From NCBI GenBank assembly GCA_044225675.1, contig JBGAIH010000001.1, positions 1 to 64,000 on the forward strand: a stretch of 64,000 nucleotides of DNA, read 5' to 3'. A program made the position numbers and the translations under genes. Below are positions 26,131 to 35,889 of this stretch, in pieces. Under the pieces are notes generated by a model, which saw only the letters and a list, made by a program, of their open reading frames with translations, made no database searches and was not told the origin of the DNA. Position 1 is the stretch's first letter, and each line of letters opens with the position of its first letter. The DNA is from JACMQX01 sp044225675 (lineage in GTDB: Bacteria; Pseudomonadota; Gammaproteobacteria; Burkholderiales; Burkholderiaceae_C).

Positions 26131-28755
26131 ATGAGCAACACCAAATTCTCCGTCGCCGACATCCGCAAGAGCTTTCTGGATTTCTTCGCGTCCAAGGGGC
26201 ACACCGTCGTTGCGTCCAGCCCGCTCGTGCCGGGCAACGACCCGACGCTGATGTTCACCAACTCGGGCATGGTGCAGTTCAAGGACGTGTTCCTCGGCAC
26301 CGACAAGCGCCCCTACGTGCGCGCCGCTTCGGTCCAGGCCTGCCTGCGCGCCGGCGGCAAGCACAACGACCTGGAGAACGTGGGCTACACCGCGCGCCAT
26401 CACACCTTCTTCGAGATGCTGGGCAACTGGAGCTTTGGCGACTACTTCAAGCGCGAGTCGCTCAAGTGGGGCTGGGAGCTGCTCACCGAGGTCTACAAGC
26501 TGCCGCCCGAGCGGCTGCTCGCCACGGTCTACCACGAGGACGACGAGGCCTTCGACATCTGGACGAAGGAGATCGGCCTGCCCCCCGAGCGGGTGATCCG
26601 CATCGGCGACAACAAGGGCGGCAAGTACAAGTCCGACAACTTCTGGATGATGGCCGACACCGGCCCCTGCGGCCCGTGCAGCGAGATCTTCTACGACCAC
26701 GGCGACCACATCCCCGGCGGCCCGCCCGGCAGCCCCGGCGAGGATGGCGACCGCTTCATCGAGATCTGGAACCACGTGTTCATGCAGTTCGACATGCAGC
26801 CCGACGGCAGCGTGGTGAGCCTGCCGGCGCCCTGCGTCGACACCGGCATGGGCCTCGAGCGGCTGGCCGCCATCCTGCAGCACGTGCACAGCAACTACGA
26901 GATCGACCTGTTCGACACGCTCATCAAGTCGGCCTCGCGCGAGACCGGCTGCACCGACCTGGCGAACAACTCGCTCAAGGTCATCGCCGACCACATCCGC
27001 GCCACCGCCTTCCTGGTGAGCGACGGCGTGATCCCGTCCAACGAAGGGCGTGGCTACGTGCAGCGCCGCATCGTGCGCCGGGCGATCCGCCATGGCTACA
27101 AGCTCGGCAAGAAGACGCCGTTCTTCCACCGGCTCGTGGCCGACCTCGTGCGCCTGATGGGCGACGCCTATCCGCGCCTGCGCGCCGAGGAAAAGCGCAT
27201 CACCGAGGTGCTCAAGGCCGAGGAAGAGCGCTTTTTCGAGACGCTTGAGAATGGCATGGAGATCCTCGACGCCGCGCTCGCGGGCGGGCAGAAGACGCTG
27301 CCGGGCGACGTCGCCTTCAAGCTGCATGACACCTACGGCTTTCCGCTCGACCTGACGAATGACGTCTGCCGCGAACGCGACGTGGCCGTGGACGAAGCCG
27401 GCTTCCAGGCCGCCATGGATCGGCAGAAGGCCCAGGGCCGTGCCGCAGGCAAGTTCCGCATGGACCGCGCGCTCGAATACACCGGCGCCGGCAACCGGTT
27501 CAGCGGCTACGAGCTGCTGGAGGAGCCCGCGCGCGTCGTGGCCCTGTACCGCGACGGCACGCCCGTGGAGCAGCTCGCCGAAGGCGAGCCCGGCGTGGTG
27601 GTGCTCGACACCACCCCCTTCTATGCCGAGAGCGGTGGCCAGGTGGGCGACTGCGGTGTCATCACGGCCGAGGGCGTGCAGTTCGGCGTGGACGACACGC
27701 AGAAGATCAAGTCCGACGTGTTCGGCCACCACGGCACGCAGACCCAGGGCACGCTCAAGGTGGGCGACGCCGTGCTGGCGCGCGTGGACGTCGCGCGCCG
27801 CCAGTCGACCATGCGCAATCACAGCGTGACGCACCTGATGCACAAGGCGCTGCGTGAGGTGCTTGGCGGCCATGTGCAGCAAAAGGGCTCGCTGGTCGAT
27901 GCCGACAAGACGCGCTTTGACTTCACCCACAACCAGCCGGTGAGCGACGAGGAGATCCGCGAGATCGAAAAGCGCGTCAACGCCGAGATCCTGGCCAATG
28001 CCCAGACCCAGGCCCGCGTGATGGACATCGAGTCCGCGCAGAAGACGGGTGCGGTCATGCTGTTCGGCGAGAAGTACGGCGACACCGTGCGCGTGCTCGA
28101 CATCGGCACCAGCCGCGAACTGTGCGGCGGCACCCATGTGAGCCGCACTGGCGACATCGGCCTGTTCAAGGTCGTGTCCGAGGGCGGCGTGGCCGCCGGC
28201 ATCCGCCGCATCGAGGCGGTGACCGGCAGCAACGCGCTGGCCTATCTGCAGCAGCTGGAGTCGGCAGTCAACCGCGCGGCCGGCTCGCTCAAGGCGCCGG
28301 CTGGCGAGCTGCAGGGCCGCATCGCCCAGGTGCTCGACCAGGTCCGTGCGCTTGAAAAGGAAGTCGCCCAGCTCAAGGGCAAGCTGGCGTCGTCGCAGGG
28401 TGACGAGCTGGTGAGCCAGGCGGTGGACGTCAAGGGCATCAAGGTCCTGGCGGCCCGGCTGGAGGGCGCCGATGCACGCACCCTTCGGGAGACCATGGAC
28501 AAGCTCAAGGACAAGCTCAAGAGCGCGGCCATCGTGCTGGCGGCAGTCGACGGCGGAAAGGTGCAGATTGCGGCCGGCGCCACGGCCGACGTGATGGGAC
28601 GCGTGAAGGCGGGCGAGCTGGCGAACTTCGTGGCCCAGCAGGTGGGCGGCAAGGGCGGCGGCAAGCCCGACATGGCCATGGCCGGCGGCACCGATGCCGG
28701 CAAACTGCCTGCGGCGCTTCAGTCGGTCCAGGCCTGGGTGGCCGAGCGCGCCTGA
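26131..28755 (+). CDS. alaS: Alanyl-tRNA synthetase
   Basis: A cytoplasmic 874-aa enzyme that charges tRNA-Ala. It has a class II catalytic core (MFTNSGMVQFKDVFLG, ARHHTFFEMLGNWSFGDYFK, CVDTGMGLERL), an editing domain with the zinc-binding HNHSVTHLMHKALREV-type motif and CGGTHV, and a C-terminal oligomerisation domain ending GGGKPDMAMAGGTD. The ATG at 26131 gives the standard MSNTKFSVADIRKSFLDFF opening. The longer open frame from 25906 crosses the promoter and is rejected. Confidence 0.97.
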   Translation: MSNTKFSVADIRKSFLDFFASKGHTVVASSPLVPGNDPTLMFTNSGMVQFKDVFLGTDKRPYVRAASVQACLRAGGKHNDLENVGYTARHHTFFEMLGNWSFGDYFKRESLKWGWELLTEVYKLPPERLLATVYHEDDEAFDIWTKEIGLPPERVIRIGDNKGGKYKSDNFWMMADTGPCGPCSEIFYDHGDHIPGGPPGSPGEDGDRFIEIWNHVFMQFDMQPDGSVVSLPAPCVDTGMGLERLAAILQHVHSNYEIDLFDTLIKSASRETGCTDLANNSLKVIADHIRATAFLVSDGVIPSNEGRGYVQRRIVRRAIRHGYKLGKKTPFFHRLVADLVRLMGDAYPRLRAEEKRITEVLKAEEERFFETLENGMEILDAALAGGQKTLPGDVAFKLHDTYGFPLDLTNDVCRERDVAVDEAGFQAAMDRQKAQGRAAGKFRMDRALEYTGAGNRFSGYELLEEPARVVALYRDGTPVEQLAEGEPGVVVLDTTPFYAESGGQVGDCGVITAEGVQFGVDDTQKIKSDVFGHHGTQTQGTLKVGDAVLARVDVARRQSTMRNHSVTHLMHKALREVLGGHVQQKGSLVDADKTRFDFTHNQPVSDEEIREIEKRVNAEILANAQTQARVMDIESAQKTGAVMLFGEKYGDTVRVLDIGTSRELCGGTHVSRTGDIGLFKVVSEGGVAAGIRRIEAVTGSNALAYLQQLESAVNRAAGSLKAPAGELQGRIAQVLDQVRALEKEVAQLKGKLASSQGDELVSQAVDVKGIKVLAARLEGADARTLRETMDKLKDKLKSAAIVLAAVDGGKVQIAAGATADVMGRVKAGELANFVAQQVGGKGGGKPDMAMAGGTDAGKLPAALQSVQAWVAERA

Positions 28756-28831
28756 CCTTGCGGCGGGCGCTGCTGGCTCGCCGGCTGTGACGGGTGCGTG
28801 GGTGCTGCGGGTGCAGCCGGAGCCTGCGGGT

Positions 28832-28851
28832 GCGCCGGTATCGCCCGGCGC
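28832..28851. terminator. Possible hairpin between convergent alaS and binding-protein genes
   Basis: GCGCCGG (28832-28838) and CCGGCGC (28845-28851) form a perfect 7-bp stem with a 6-nt loop in the gap between two converging genes. No T-run follows on either strand. Confidence 0.25.
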
Positions 28852-28860
28852 CTTCCCGCG

Positions 28861-30024
28861 CTAGCGGATGACCTTGCCGTCGCCGGTGATGGTCACGAGG
28901 TCGACCGCGCGGACGGAGTCGTGCACGCCGGCGCGCAGGTTCACACGAAAGCCGCCGACGTCGTAGTCGCTCATCGATGACAGCGTCTTTTGCAGCGCGG
29001 CCCGGTCGCCCACGCGGCCCGAGCGGCGCGCCGCTTCGGTCAGCGTCTTGGCCGCGATGAAGCCCTCCAGGCTTTCATACGACGGTGTCTGATCGGACGT
29101 GTCGACCGCAGCCAGGTATTCCTTGACGATGGGGATGCCGGTGCTTCGTGGCGAGGGTACGACCTGCGAGACGACGATGCCGCTGATCTCCTTGCCGAGC
29201 GCCGTGAACAGCGGGTCGATGCCGACCACCGAGAAGCTCATGAACGAGCCGCCATAGCCGGCCTTGCGCATCTTGCGGATGAAGGCCGCCGTGCTGTTGA
29301 ACAGGGCGACCTGGATGATCGCCTGCGGCTGGGCCTTGCCGAGCGCGGCCACGGCAGCGTCCACCTTGTCGCTGTTGACCGGTACCAGCGCCGAGCCGAC
29401 GAGCGGCGGCAGCTTCATCTCCGCGATGGCCTGGTTGACCGCTGCCAGGCCGGCACGGCCCATGGCATCGTCCTCGGCCAGCACGGCGATCCGGTTCTGG
29501 TTGAGCGTGGCGCAGTGGCGCACCATCTTGAAGGCTTCGTCCGACATGCTGGGCCGCACGTGGAACACATAGGACTGGGACGGATCGCGCAAGGCGTCCG
29601 AGGCGGCGAAGGGTGCAAAGAAGACGGCCCCTTCCTGCCGCGCCACGGCAGCACCGGCCTCGCTGCTGGCGGTGCCGGCAAAGCCGAACAGCACATCGGC
29701 GCCCTCCGCGAGCAGCTTCTTGGCGTTGGCGCCGGCCTTGGCCGCGTCGTAGCCGTCGTCGAGCTGGCGCAGCTCGATCGTGAAGCCGGCCGGATTGTTC
29801 TTGCGTCCGTTGAAGGCGTCGGCATAGAGCTTGGCGCCGGCGGCGTAGGCCAGGCCGATCTCGCTGGCCGCGCCCGTCAGCGGCACCGATTGCCCGAGGA
29901 TGAGCTTGCGGCCGGCCGCCGGTTTGGCCTGCGCCCATGCCATGCCCGGCAGCGCTGCCGCCGACATGACGCCCGACAGGCTTGCGCCCGCTCCCACCAG
30001 CCAGTTCCTGCGAGTTGTGACCAT
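28861..30024 (-). CDS. Periplasmic branched-chain-amino-acid-type binding protein
   Basis: A 387-aa type 1 periplasmic binding protein (LivJ-like). A Tat-like signal (TTRRNWLVGAGASLSGVMSAAALPGMAWA) is followed by LILGQSVPLTGAASEIGLAYAAGAKLYADAFN and the two-lobe fold. No permease or ATPase genes are adjacent, so it is an orphan solute-binding protein of the type common in Burkholderiales. The ATG at 30024 is chosen because GGAG lies 7 nt upstream; upstream starts are too close to or before this site. Ligand unknown. Confidence 0.87.
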   Translation of the reverse strand: MVTTRRNWLVGAGASLSGVMSAAALPGMAWAQAKPAAGRKLILGQSVPLTGAASEIGLAYAAGAKLYADAFNGRKNNPAGFTIELRQLDDGYDAAKAGANAKKLLAEGADVLFGFAGTASSEAGAAVARQEGAVFFAPFAASDALRDPSQSYVFHVRPSMSDEAFKMVRHCATLNQNRIAVLAEDDAMGRAGLAAVNQAIAEMKLPPLVGSALVPVNSDKVDAAVAALGKAQPQAIIQVALFNSTAAFIRKMRKAGYGGSFMSFSVVGIDPLFTALGKEISGIVVSQVVPSPRSTGIPIVKEYLAAVDTSDQTPSYESLEGFIAAKTLTEAARRSGRVGDRAALQKTLSSMSDYDVGGFRVNLRAGVHDSVRAVDLVTITGDGKVIR

Positions 30025-30183
30025 TGCCATACTCCTCAACGGTTCATCATCCATGGATCATGGCCGGGCAGCAATGTTCATGCCACGCGCGGCTCCTCAA
30101 TCCTCCACCTGGGGACTGTATGCCAAAGATGACGGGAGCAGAAGCTGGAAGACGATGCCTATTGGTGCCGTTTGTGCACCCGT

Positions 30184-31743
30184 TCATGCCTCTTTGGCAT
30201 AGGCTTTCAGCTCGCGTGCGATGGTCTTGATCACGGGCTTCCACTCGCCGGGCTTGGCCTGCCGGAACAGCCGCACGTCCCGATACCAGTAGCTCGTGTC
30301 GTCGTTTTCGCCCCAGCGCCAGTCGGCGTCCCAGCACAGCGGCATCCAGACCTTCAGGCCCAGCGCGCCGGCCAGATGGGCCAGCGAGGTGTCGATGGTG
30401 ATGATGAGGTCGAGGTTCTTCATCAGAGCGGCGGTTTCGGCCAGGTCGATCAGGTCTTCGCTGTAGTCGATGAGGTCGAGCGCGTTGAGACTGCCGGCCT
30501 GCGAGCCGTGCACGCTGTTGGCCAGGCTGACCAGCTGGACACCCTTGAGGCCCGCCAGCGGCTCCAGCTCATGCAGGGGCACGCTCTTGCGCAGCGCCCG
30601 GCGCGAAGCGTCGTAGTGGAAGGCCGCAGGATTGGCGCCCCACATCACGCCGACCTTCTTCTTGCCGGCCACGTTGGGAATGGCGTCGACCTTGGCCTTC
30701 CATTCGGCGGTCAGCTCGTCCGTCACGCGCATGTAGGGCCGCGGCGTGCCGAAGCTCTCGAGCGTGGGACGGAACAGGTGAGCCAGCCGGCCGATCGCGA
30801 TCTGGTAGTCGAACCGGTAGTCGCCATACCAGGCGGGCAGGCCGGGCTGGTCCCAGCCCGGCGGCAGCGCACCCCAGTACGGGTAGACGTGCACCTTGGA
30901 CGGCAGGCTGGCCTGCCACAGCCGCACCATCTCGGGCGCTGCGACGAGCACCACGCGCTCGGCGTCGCGCACCGCCTCTTCGAGGATGGAGCCGAACATG
31001 ATCTCGTCGCCCAGGCCCTGCTCGCGATGGATCAGCAGGGTCTTGCCCTTGAGCGATTCGCCGTTCCACTTGGGTTGCGGATGCGGGAAGTGGTAGACGC
31101 TGTTGAACTTGGAGCACTCGGCGCGCCATTCGTAGCTGGCCCAGCCCTCGGCAAAGCGCTTCTTGAGCAGCAGGTAGTGCGCGTATTCCCAGTGAACCAC
31201 GGCGGGTTCCTTGGGCTCCTTGAGCGATTCGACGAACCACTTGTCGGCCAGCTCGTATTCCTTGAGGCCGAAATAGGTCAGCGCCAGCTTGAGCGGCAGG
31301 CCCTTGGCGTCAGGCTCCAGGCGCAGCAGGCGCTCCAGATGTTCGCGTGCGGCTTCGAGCTGGTCATGTCGGCGCAGCAGGTCGCCGTAGTTCGACAGTG
31401 CGGCATTGTGTTCGGGCGCCAGGCGCAGCGCCTGGTGGTAGCTGCGCATCGCCTGCGGAAACCTGTTGAGCTCGTGGTGAATGACGCCCAGGTTGTAGTG
31501 GAACTGCGCCATGTGCGGCGCGAGCTTCACGGCACGCTCGAAGAAGGGCAACGAGAACGCGCGCTCTTCGCGCGCCGCGTAGATCGCGCCCAGCAGCTCG
31601 AGGCTGTCGGCGTGGTCGGGGTCCTGGAGCAGGGCCTGGCGGGCCAGTGTCTCGGCGTCGGCGGAACGCTGGGCCTGGAAGGCGGCGAGCGCCTGCTGAT
31701 AGAACTCGGCGGCCTTGGCCGGATTGGGCTTGTTGTCGTTCAT
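30184..31743 (-). CDS. TPR protein with glycosyltransferase-like C-terminus
   Basis: A protein of about 519 aa. The N-terminal half has TPR repeats (about 5-200: AEFYQQALAAFQAQRSADAETLARQAL, FHYNLGVIHHELNRFPQAMRSYHQALRLAPEHNAALSNYGDLL). The C-terminal half resembles GT-B heptosyltransferases (KTLLIHREQGLGDEIMFGSILEEA, VGVMWGANPAAFHYD, IITIDTSLAHLAGALGLKVWMPL). This architecture is known in bacterial proteins related to flagellin or surface glycosylation. The start at 31743 is preferred; upstream codons are low complexity. Substrate unknown. Confidence 0.82.
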   Translation of the reverse strand: MNDNKPNPAKAAEFYQQALAAFQAQRSADAETLARQALLQDPDHADSLELLGAIYAAREERAFSLPFFERAVKLAPHMAQFHYNLGVIHHELNRFPQAMRSYHQALRLAPEHNAALSNYGDLLRRHDQLEAAREHLERLLRLEPDAKGLPLKLALTYFGLKEYELADKWFVESLKEPKEPAVVHWEYAHYLLLKKRFAEGWASYEWRAECSKFNSVYHFPHPQPKWNGESLKGKTLLIHREQGLGDEIMFGSILEEAVRDAERVVLVAAPEMVRLWQASLPSKVHVYPYWGALPPGWDQPGLPAWYGDYRFDYQIAIGRLAHLFRPTLESFGTPRPYMRVTDELTAEWKAKVDAIPNVAGKKKVGVMWGANPAAFHYDASRRALRKSVPLHELEPLAGLKGVQLVSLANSVHGSQAGSLNALDLIDYSEDLIDLAETAALMKNLDLIITIDTSLAHLAGALGLKVWMPLCWDADWRWGENDDTSYWYRDVRLFRQAKPGEWKPVIKTIARELKAYAKEA

Positions 31744-31863
31744 GGGCCCGATTCTAGTGAGCGGCCGGCCAGGCTCTGCGCGGCCGGACCGTGCTTTGCG
31801 GGCGTGCCGCCCAGGCGGCCGGGCGGCGCCGCACAAGGCCGCTGCAGCGGCCGGGAGGCCGGT

Positions 31864-32613
31864 TCAGGCGCGGCGGAACACCACGTCCCACACGCCGTGG
31901 CCGAGCCGCAGGCCCCGGTTCTCGAACTTGGTCAGCGGCCGGTAGTCGGGGCGGGGCGCAAAGCCGCCCGGTGCCTGCGAGGTGTTGACCAGCAGCGGTT
32001 CAGCCGACAGCACCTCCACCATCTGGAGCGCATAGGGCTCCCAGTCCGTGGCGCAGTGCAGGTAGCCGCCCGGTGCCAGCCGTGCGGCCAGGCGGGCGAC
32101 CAGCGGCGGCTGGAGCAGCCGCCGCTTGTTGTGCTTCTTCTTGTGCCAGGGGTCGGGAAAGAACACATGGATGCCGGCGAGCGTTCCGGGCTCGATCATG
32201 TGATCGACCACCTCCACGGCGTCATGGGCCACGATGCGGATGTTGGCGAGGCCCTGCTCGCCGATGCGCTTGAGCAGTGCGCCGACGCCGGGCTCATGCA
32301 CTTCGCAGCACAGGAAGTTGTCCTGCGGCCGCAGCGCGGCGATATGGGCGGTGGCTTCGCCCATGCCGAACCCGATTTCAAGAATGGTGGGCGCGGCGCG
32401 GCCGAAGGCCGCAGCCGGATCGAGACGGGATCGCGAGAACGGCAGCAGGAAGGCCTCGCCGTACCGGGCGAAGGCGCGCTGCTGGCCGGTGGTGACCCGC
32501 CCGGCCCGGCGCACGAAGCTGCGGATCACGCGGGGATGCGGCACGGCCGCGTCGGGGGAGGGGGCCTCGTCGGGCGCCTGCATCGTGTCGGACATCTCGC
32601 TCATCGCCGCCAT
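31864..32613 (-). CDS. trmB: tRNA (guanine-N7-)-methyltransferase
   Basis: A 249-aa enzyme that makes m7G46 in tRNA using S-adenosylmethionine. The motif I region is ILEIGFGMGEATAHIAA. VFFPDPWHKKKHNKRRL is the TrmB signature with the catalytic Asp, and TDWEPYA follows. The N-terminal 30 residues are variable and several ATGs there could be the start. It lies 27 bp after the DUF11 gene on the same strand. A GGCCGCTGCAGCGGCC palindrome (31837-31852) just past its stop may be a processing or weak termination signal. Confidence 0.94.
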   Translation of the reverse strand: MAAMSEMSDTMQAPDEAPSPDAAVPHPRVIRSFVRRAGRVTTGQQRAFARYGEAFLLPFSRSRLDPAAAFGRAAPTILEIGFGMGEATAHIAALRPQDNFLCCEVHEPGVGALLKRIGEQGLANIRIVAHDAVEVVDHMIEPGTLAGIHVFFPDPWHKKKHNKRRLLQPPLVARLAARLAPGGYLHCATDWEPYALQMVEVLSAEPLLVNTSQAPGGFAPRPDYRPLTKFENRGLRLGHGVWDVVFRRA

Positions 32614-32640
32614 TGTCTCAGGTCGCCACGGCCGGTGACG

Positions 32641-35600
32641 CTACTGGCCGCTGGCGGTGACGGTGCAACTGATGTTGAACGATATGCTGCTGGCGGCCGG
32701 AAAAGTCGCCAGGGTGAGGCCACCCGTGAGCAGGTTCGGCCACTGCCCAGCAACCGGGCAAACCGCGCCGCCGCTGGCCGAACATCCGGCCACGGAGCAA
32801 ATCAGCCCGACGCCTGGTGTATCGCTCACGCCGCTGCCATGGGCGGCGGCGGGTCCAAGATTCGAGAACGTGGTCGTGTAACTGGTGCTGCCGCCTGCGG
32901 TGACGGTGGTGGCATTGTTGGTCTTGGTCACCGAAAGCTCCGTGCTGCAGCCGATGGCCGTGCTTGCGGTGGCGGTGTTGTTGGCGGTGGAGGCTTCGCC
33001 GGCAGCGGCCGTCGTGAACGTCGCGGTGTTCACGCGCGGGCCGGGGCACGCGTCCGCCGAGACCGCGACGGTTGCGGTGACGGTCACGATGTTGCTGGCC
33101 GCAGCCAGCGGATAGACGCCGGCGCCGGCCGAGCAGGTGAAGGTGGTGCTCGTCCCGTTGGGCGTGCAGGTCCACAGGACGGCGTTGCTGTTGGCCACCG
33201 CCGTCAGCGTCATGCCGGCAGGCAGCGTGTCGGTGACCGCCAGGGAACTCGAGACGATCGCCGTCGCCGACTGCCCCGTCGCCTGGGTCGTCGCATAGAT
33301 CTGGTCGGCCACGGGGCGCCCGTTGTTGCGGCCGGTGAGGATGTACTGCAGCCCGCTGGCGCCGAGCGTGAAGGTCGGGGTGCTGCTGCTCTTGGACACC
33401 GACAGATCGGGCAGCAGCGTGACGTCCTCACTGGCCGGGCCGGCCGCCAGACCACTGTAGCTGCTGCCGGCGACGTTGGCCGTGGCGCCGGTCTGATAGG
33501 CGGTGTTGGCGCTGTAGCTGACGGCGGCGCGGTTGGCGTTCACGCCCGTGAGGGGGCTCACCATGCGCGCGGCACCTGCGCTTGTGCGGGTCGGGTCCAG
33601 AAAGATCGCACCGGCCGGATTGTGGTATGTGCCGGCGGTGGCCGTGTCGGGGATGGTGACGGCATAGGTGATGGTGATGCTTGCGTTCTGCGGCAGGTAG
33701 AAGCTGCCGAAGGTGAGCGAATTGCTGCCGGCCGAGGGCACCACGCCCGGCGCGGCGCCGCTGGCACGCAGGGATACCGCCGTGGCCGCGTTCACCGTGA
33801 GCGCGGTGTTGACCGGCAGGCCTGCGGGCAGCGTCGCCGAGGTGGTATCCGCCCCGGCCGCATTGGCGCCTGGCACCGGGGGAGGCGCGGGACTGTAGCT
33901 GTAGGTGCTGGCAGGGCTGCTCGCGTAAGCCCAGCCGGGTGGCAGGTTCGCGTCGAACACGAACAGGTTGGTCGCAGCGCCTCCGGTGTTCGACAGGTTG
34001 ATGCGCCAGGTGGCGGTGGCGCCGGTCGCAGCCGTGACCACAGGTGTCGGGGTGCTCTTGGTCACGACGACCACGGGCAGGCACGATGCGCCCGCGCCGA
34101 CACCTGCGGGTGTGCCGTCGGTCGTGGCGGTCACGCCGGCACTGCCTGCGGTCGCGTTGTAGGCCTTGGGACTGCCATTGGCATTGGTGCCCCCGCAGCA
34201 GCCGTCTGTGCCGTTGGTGCCGCCCGCCACATTGATCGTGGCGCCAGTGAAGCTGGTGAGCACGTAGCCGCCACCGCCGCCGCCTCCGGGCCCGTGGTTG
34301 TAGTAGTTCGACGAGCCGCCCGCGCCGCCCGATGCGTCGATGGACAGCGAGGTGATCGCCGCTGCGCCGGCGCGGATCGACACCGAGCCGCCGCCTCCCC
34401 CGCCGCCCGCCGAATCGGTGTCTCCGGTCGGCGCCTTGTTGTAGGCCCGGTAGCCGCTCGCATCGACGGCGCCGCCGGTCGCGCTGAGGCTGCCGGCGCG
34501 GATCAGCACGATGCCGCCGCCGGGAGCACCGCTCGACGTGATGCTGCCCGCACCGCCGTTGGCGGCGGTGCCGCTGGCGCCGGGGGGCCAGGTCGTGATG
34601 CTGGAGGCTGAGCCGTTGTTGGCGGTGCCCGCGCCACCACCGCCGCCCATCACCAGGCGCGTCGCTGAATGGGCCTGGGCGGTGCCGCCCAGGCCTCCCG
34701 CGATGTTGCCGGTATTGCCGCCGGCCGTCTGGTTGAGGATGCCACCCGAAGTGTTCTGGTTCCAGGCATTGCCGCCGCGCCCGCCTGCGCCCCCGCCTGC
34801 GCCACCCCCGCCGCCCGAGTTGAGCTGGTTGCCGGCACTGCCCGACACGCCCGCCGGATCGCCGTCGTTGCCCGCGCCGCCGGCATTGCTTCGCGCATTG
34901 CGGCCCGCCGATCCGGCCGCGTAGCCCTGGCCGACGAGGCTGAGATAGTTGACGGGCGTGGCCGTTCCGTCGAACACCGTGATGGGCGTGCCCTCGATGC
35001 CTTCGCCCTTGACCGCGCCGTTCATGCTCGCCACCGTCGTGGTGAATGCGTAGTCGCCGTCGGTATAGGTGCCGCCGGCGCGCGTGCCGGTGCCGTTGAG
35101 GCCCGCACCGCCGCGAAAGCCTGCGCCGGCCACGGTGATCGTGCTGTTGATCGCGAGGCTGCCCGCCACGTCCAGCGCAACCACCCCGCCGGTGCCGTCG
35201 CCGCTGGCGGTCCCGAGGGTCCAGCGGTCGGCCGACACAGGTGCGCTGACGGTGGCCGATGCGTACTGGGGCACCCAGACGACCTGCCAGCTGCGTACCG
35301 TGCCCACCCCGATGCTGCGGTTGTAGGAGTGCGTGAGCGACCGGTTGAGCGCCAGCGTTGCGCCGCTCACGGCGGTGATTTGCGCGTACTCATGGAGGCC
35401 GGCATTGGCCGGCGTGCTGGAATCCTGCATCTGGATGATCAGGATCAGGTCGCCGGCCTGCAGCGATCGCGCGTTGGTTCGCTGCCCCGAGACAGACGCG
35501 ACGTTGATGCTGGTCGCTCCCGACGCCGGGCTGCCGCTGCCCGCGTGATACGAGTTGACCACGCCGGACGGCGTGGCCGGGCCATCCCAGCCCGGCGCCG

Positions 35601-35769
35601 CGCAGGTCTGGGACCGCGCAGCGGCGCTTGCGCAGAGCAGCAGGCACAGAAGAACGGCGCGAAGGGACAACGGCGTCACCCGCGCGAAGCCCGGGCGGCG
35701 AAAGCAGAAAGGCAGCAGGTGCAACAGAAGTCCCAACTTGATTTGACGTTTGGTTGCATTGTTGCCCAT
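32641..35769 (-). CDS. Large Gly-rich exported protein with DUF11 repeats
   Basis: A 1042-aa putative surface protein. The signal peptide is LRAVLLCLLLCASAAARS. A beta-rich N-terminal part (about 50-250) follows, then a Gly/Asn/Ser-rich region (about 290-560) with many runs of Gly. Several DUF11-type Ig-like repeats make up the C-terminal half (VVVVTKSTPTPVVTAATGATATWRINLSN, LSVSKSSSTPTFTLG, LSVTKTNNATTVTAGGSTSYTTTFSNLGP). No C-terminal anchor such as LPXTG or PEP-CTERM is seen. Its last domain resembles that of the protein at 46354-47835. Function unknown; adhesion or surface-layer role is inference. Confidence 0.75.
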   Translation of the reverse strand: MGNNATKRQIKLGLLLHLLPFCFRRPGFARVTPLSLRAVLLCLLLCASAAARSQTCAAPGWDGPATPSGVVNSYHAGSGSPASGATSINVASVSGQRTNARSLQAGDLILIIQMQDSSTPANAGLHEYAQITAVSGATLALNRSLTHSYNRSIGVGTVRSWQVVWVPQYASATVSAPVSADRWTLGTASGDGTGGVVALDVAGSLAINSTITVAGAGFRGGAGLNGTGTRAGGTYTDGDYAFTTTVASMNGAVKGEGIEGTPITVFDGTATPVNYLSLVGQGYAAGSAGRNARSNAGGAGNDGDPAGVSGSAGNQLNSGGGGGAGGGAGGRGGNAWNQNTSGGILNQTAGGNTGNIAGGLGGTAQAHSATRLVMGGGGGAGTANNGSASSITTWPPGASGTAANGGAGSITSSGAPGGGIVLIRAGSLSATGGAVDASGYRAYNKAPTGDTDSAGGGGGGGSVSIRAGAAAITSLSIDASGGAGGSSNYYNHGPGGGGGGGYVLTSFTGATINVAGGTNGTDGCCGGTNANGSPKAYNATAGSAGVTATTDGTPAGVGAGASCLPVVVVTKSTPTPVVTAATGATATWRINLSNTGGAATNLFVFDANLPPGWAYASSPASTYSYSPAPPPVPGANAAGADTTSATLPAGLPVNTALTVNAATAVSLRASGAAPGVVPSAGSNSLTFGSFYLPQNASITITYAVTIPDTATAGTYHNPAGAIFLDPTRTSAGAARMVSPLTGVNANRAAVSYSANTAYQTGATANVAGSSYSGLAAGPASEDVTLLPDLSVSKSSSTPTFTLGASGLQYILTGRNNGRPVADQIYATTQATGQSATAIVSSSLAVTDTLPAGMTLTAVANSNAVLWTCTPNGTSTTFTCSAGAGVYPLAAASNIVTVTATVAVSADACPGPRVNTATFTTAAAGEASTANNTATASTAIGCSTELSVTKTNNATTVTAGGSTSYTTTFSNLGPAAAHGSGVSDTPGVGLICSVAGCSASGGAVCPVAGQWPNLLTGGLTLATFPAASSISFNISCTVTASGQ

Positions 35770-35889
35770 GCGGGCGGGCGCCTCGACGGGCGTGACCCTT
35801 GGTGCCGACGGGTTATGCGGGCTGCGGCACTGGCATCGGCAAGGAGCGTCGCCGTTGATCGAATGCGACGCCGGAATGCCCCAGTGCTG

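Noticed and set aside
30172..34611. A 1479-aa plus-strand frame opposite the TPR, trmB and DUF11 genes
   Set aside because: It spans three genuine minus-strand genes and shows no recognisable protein features.
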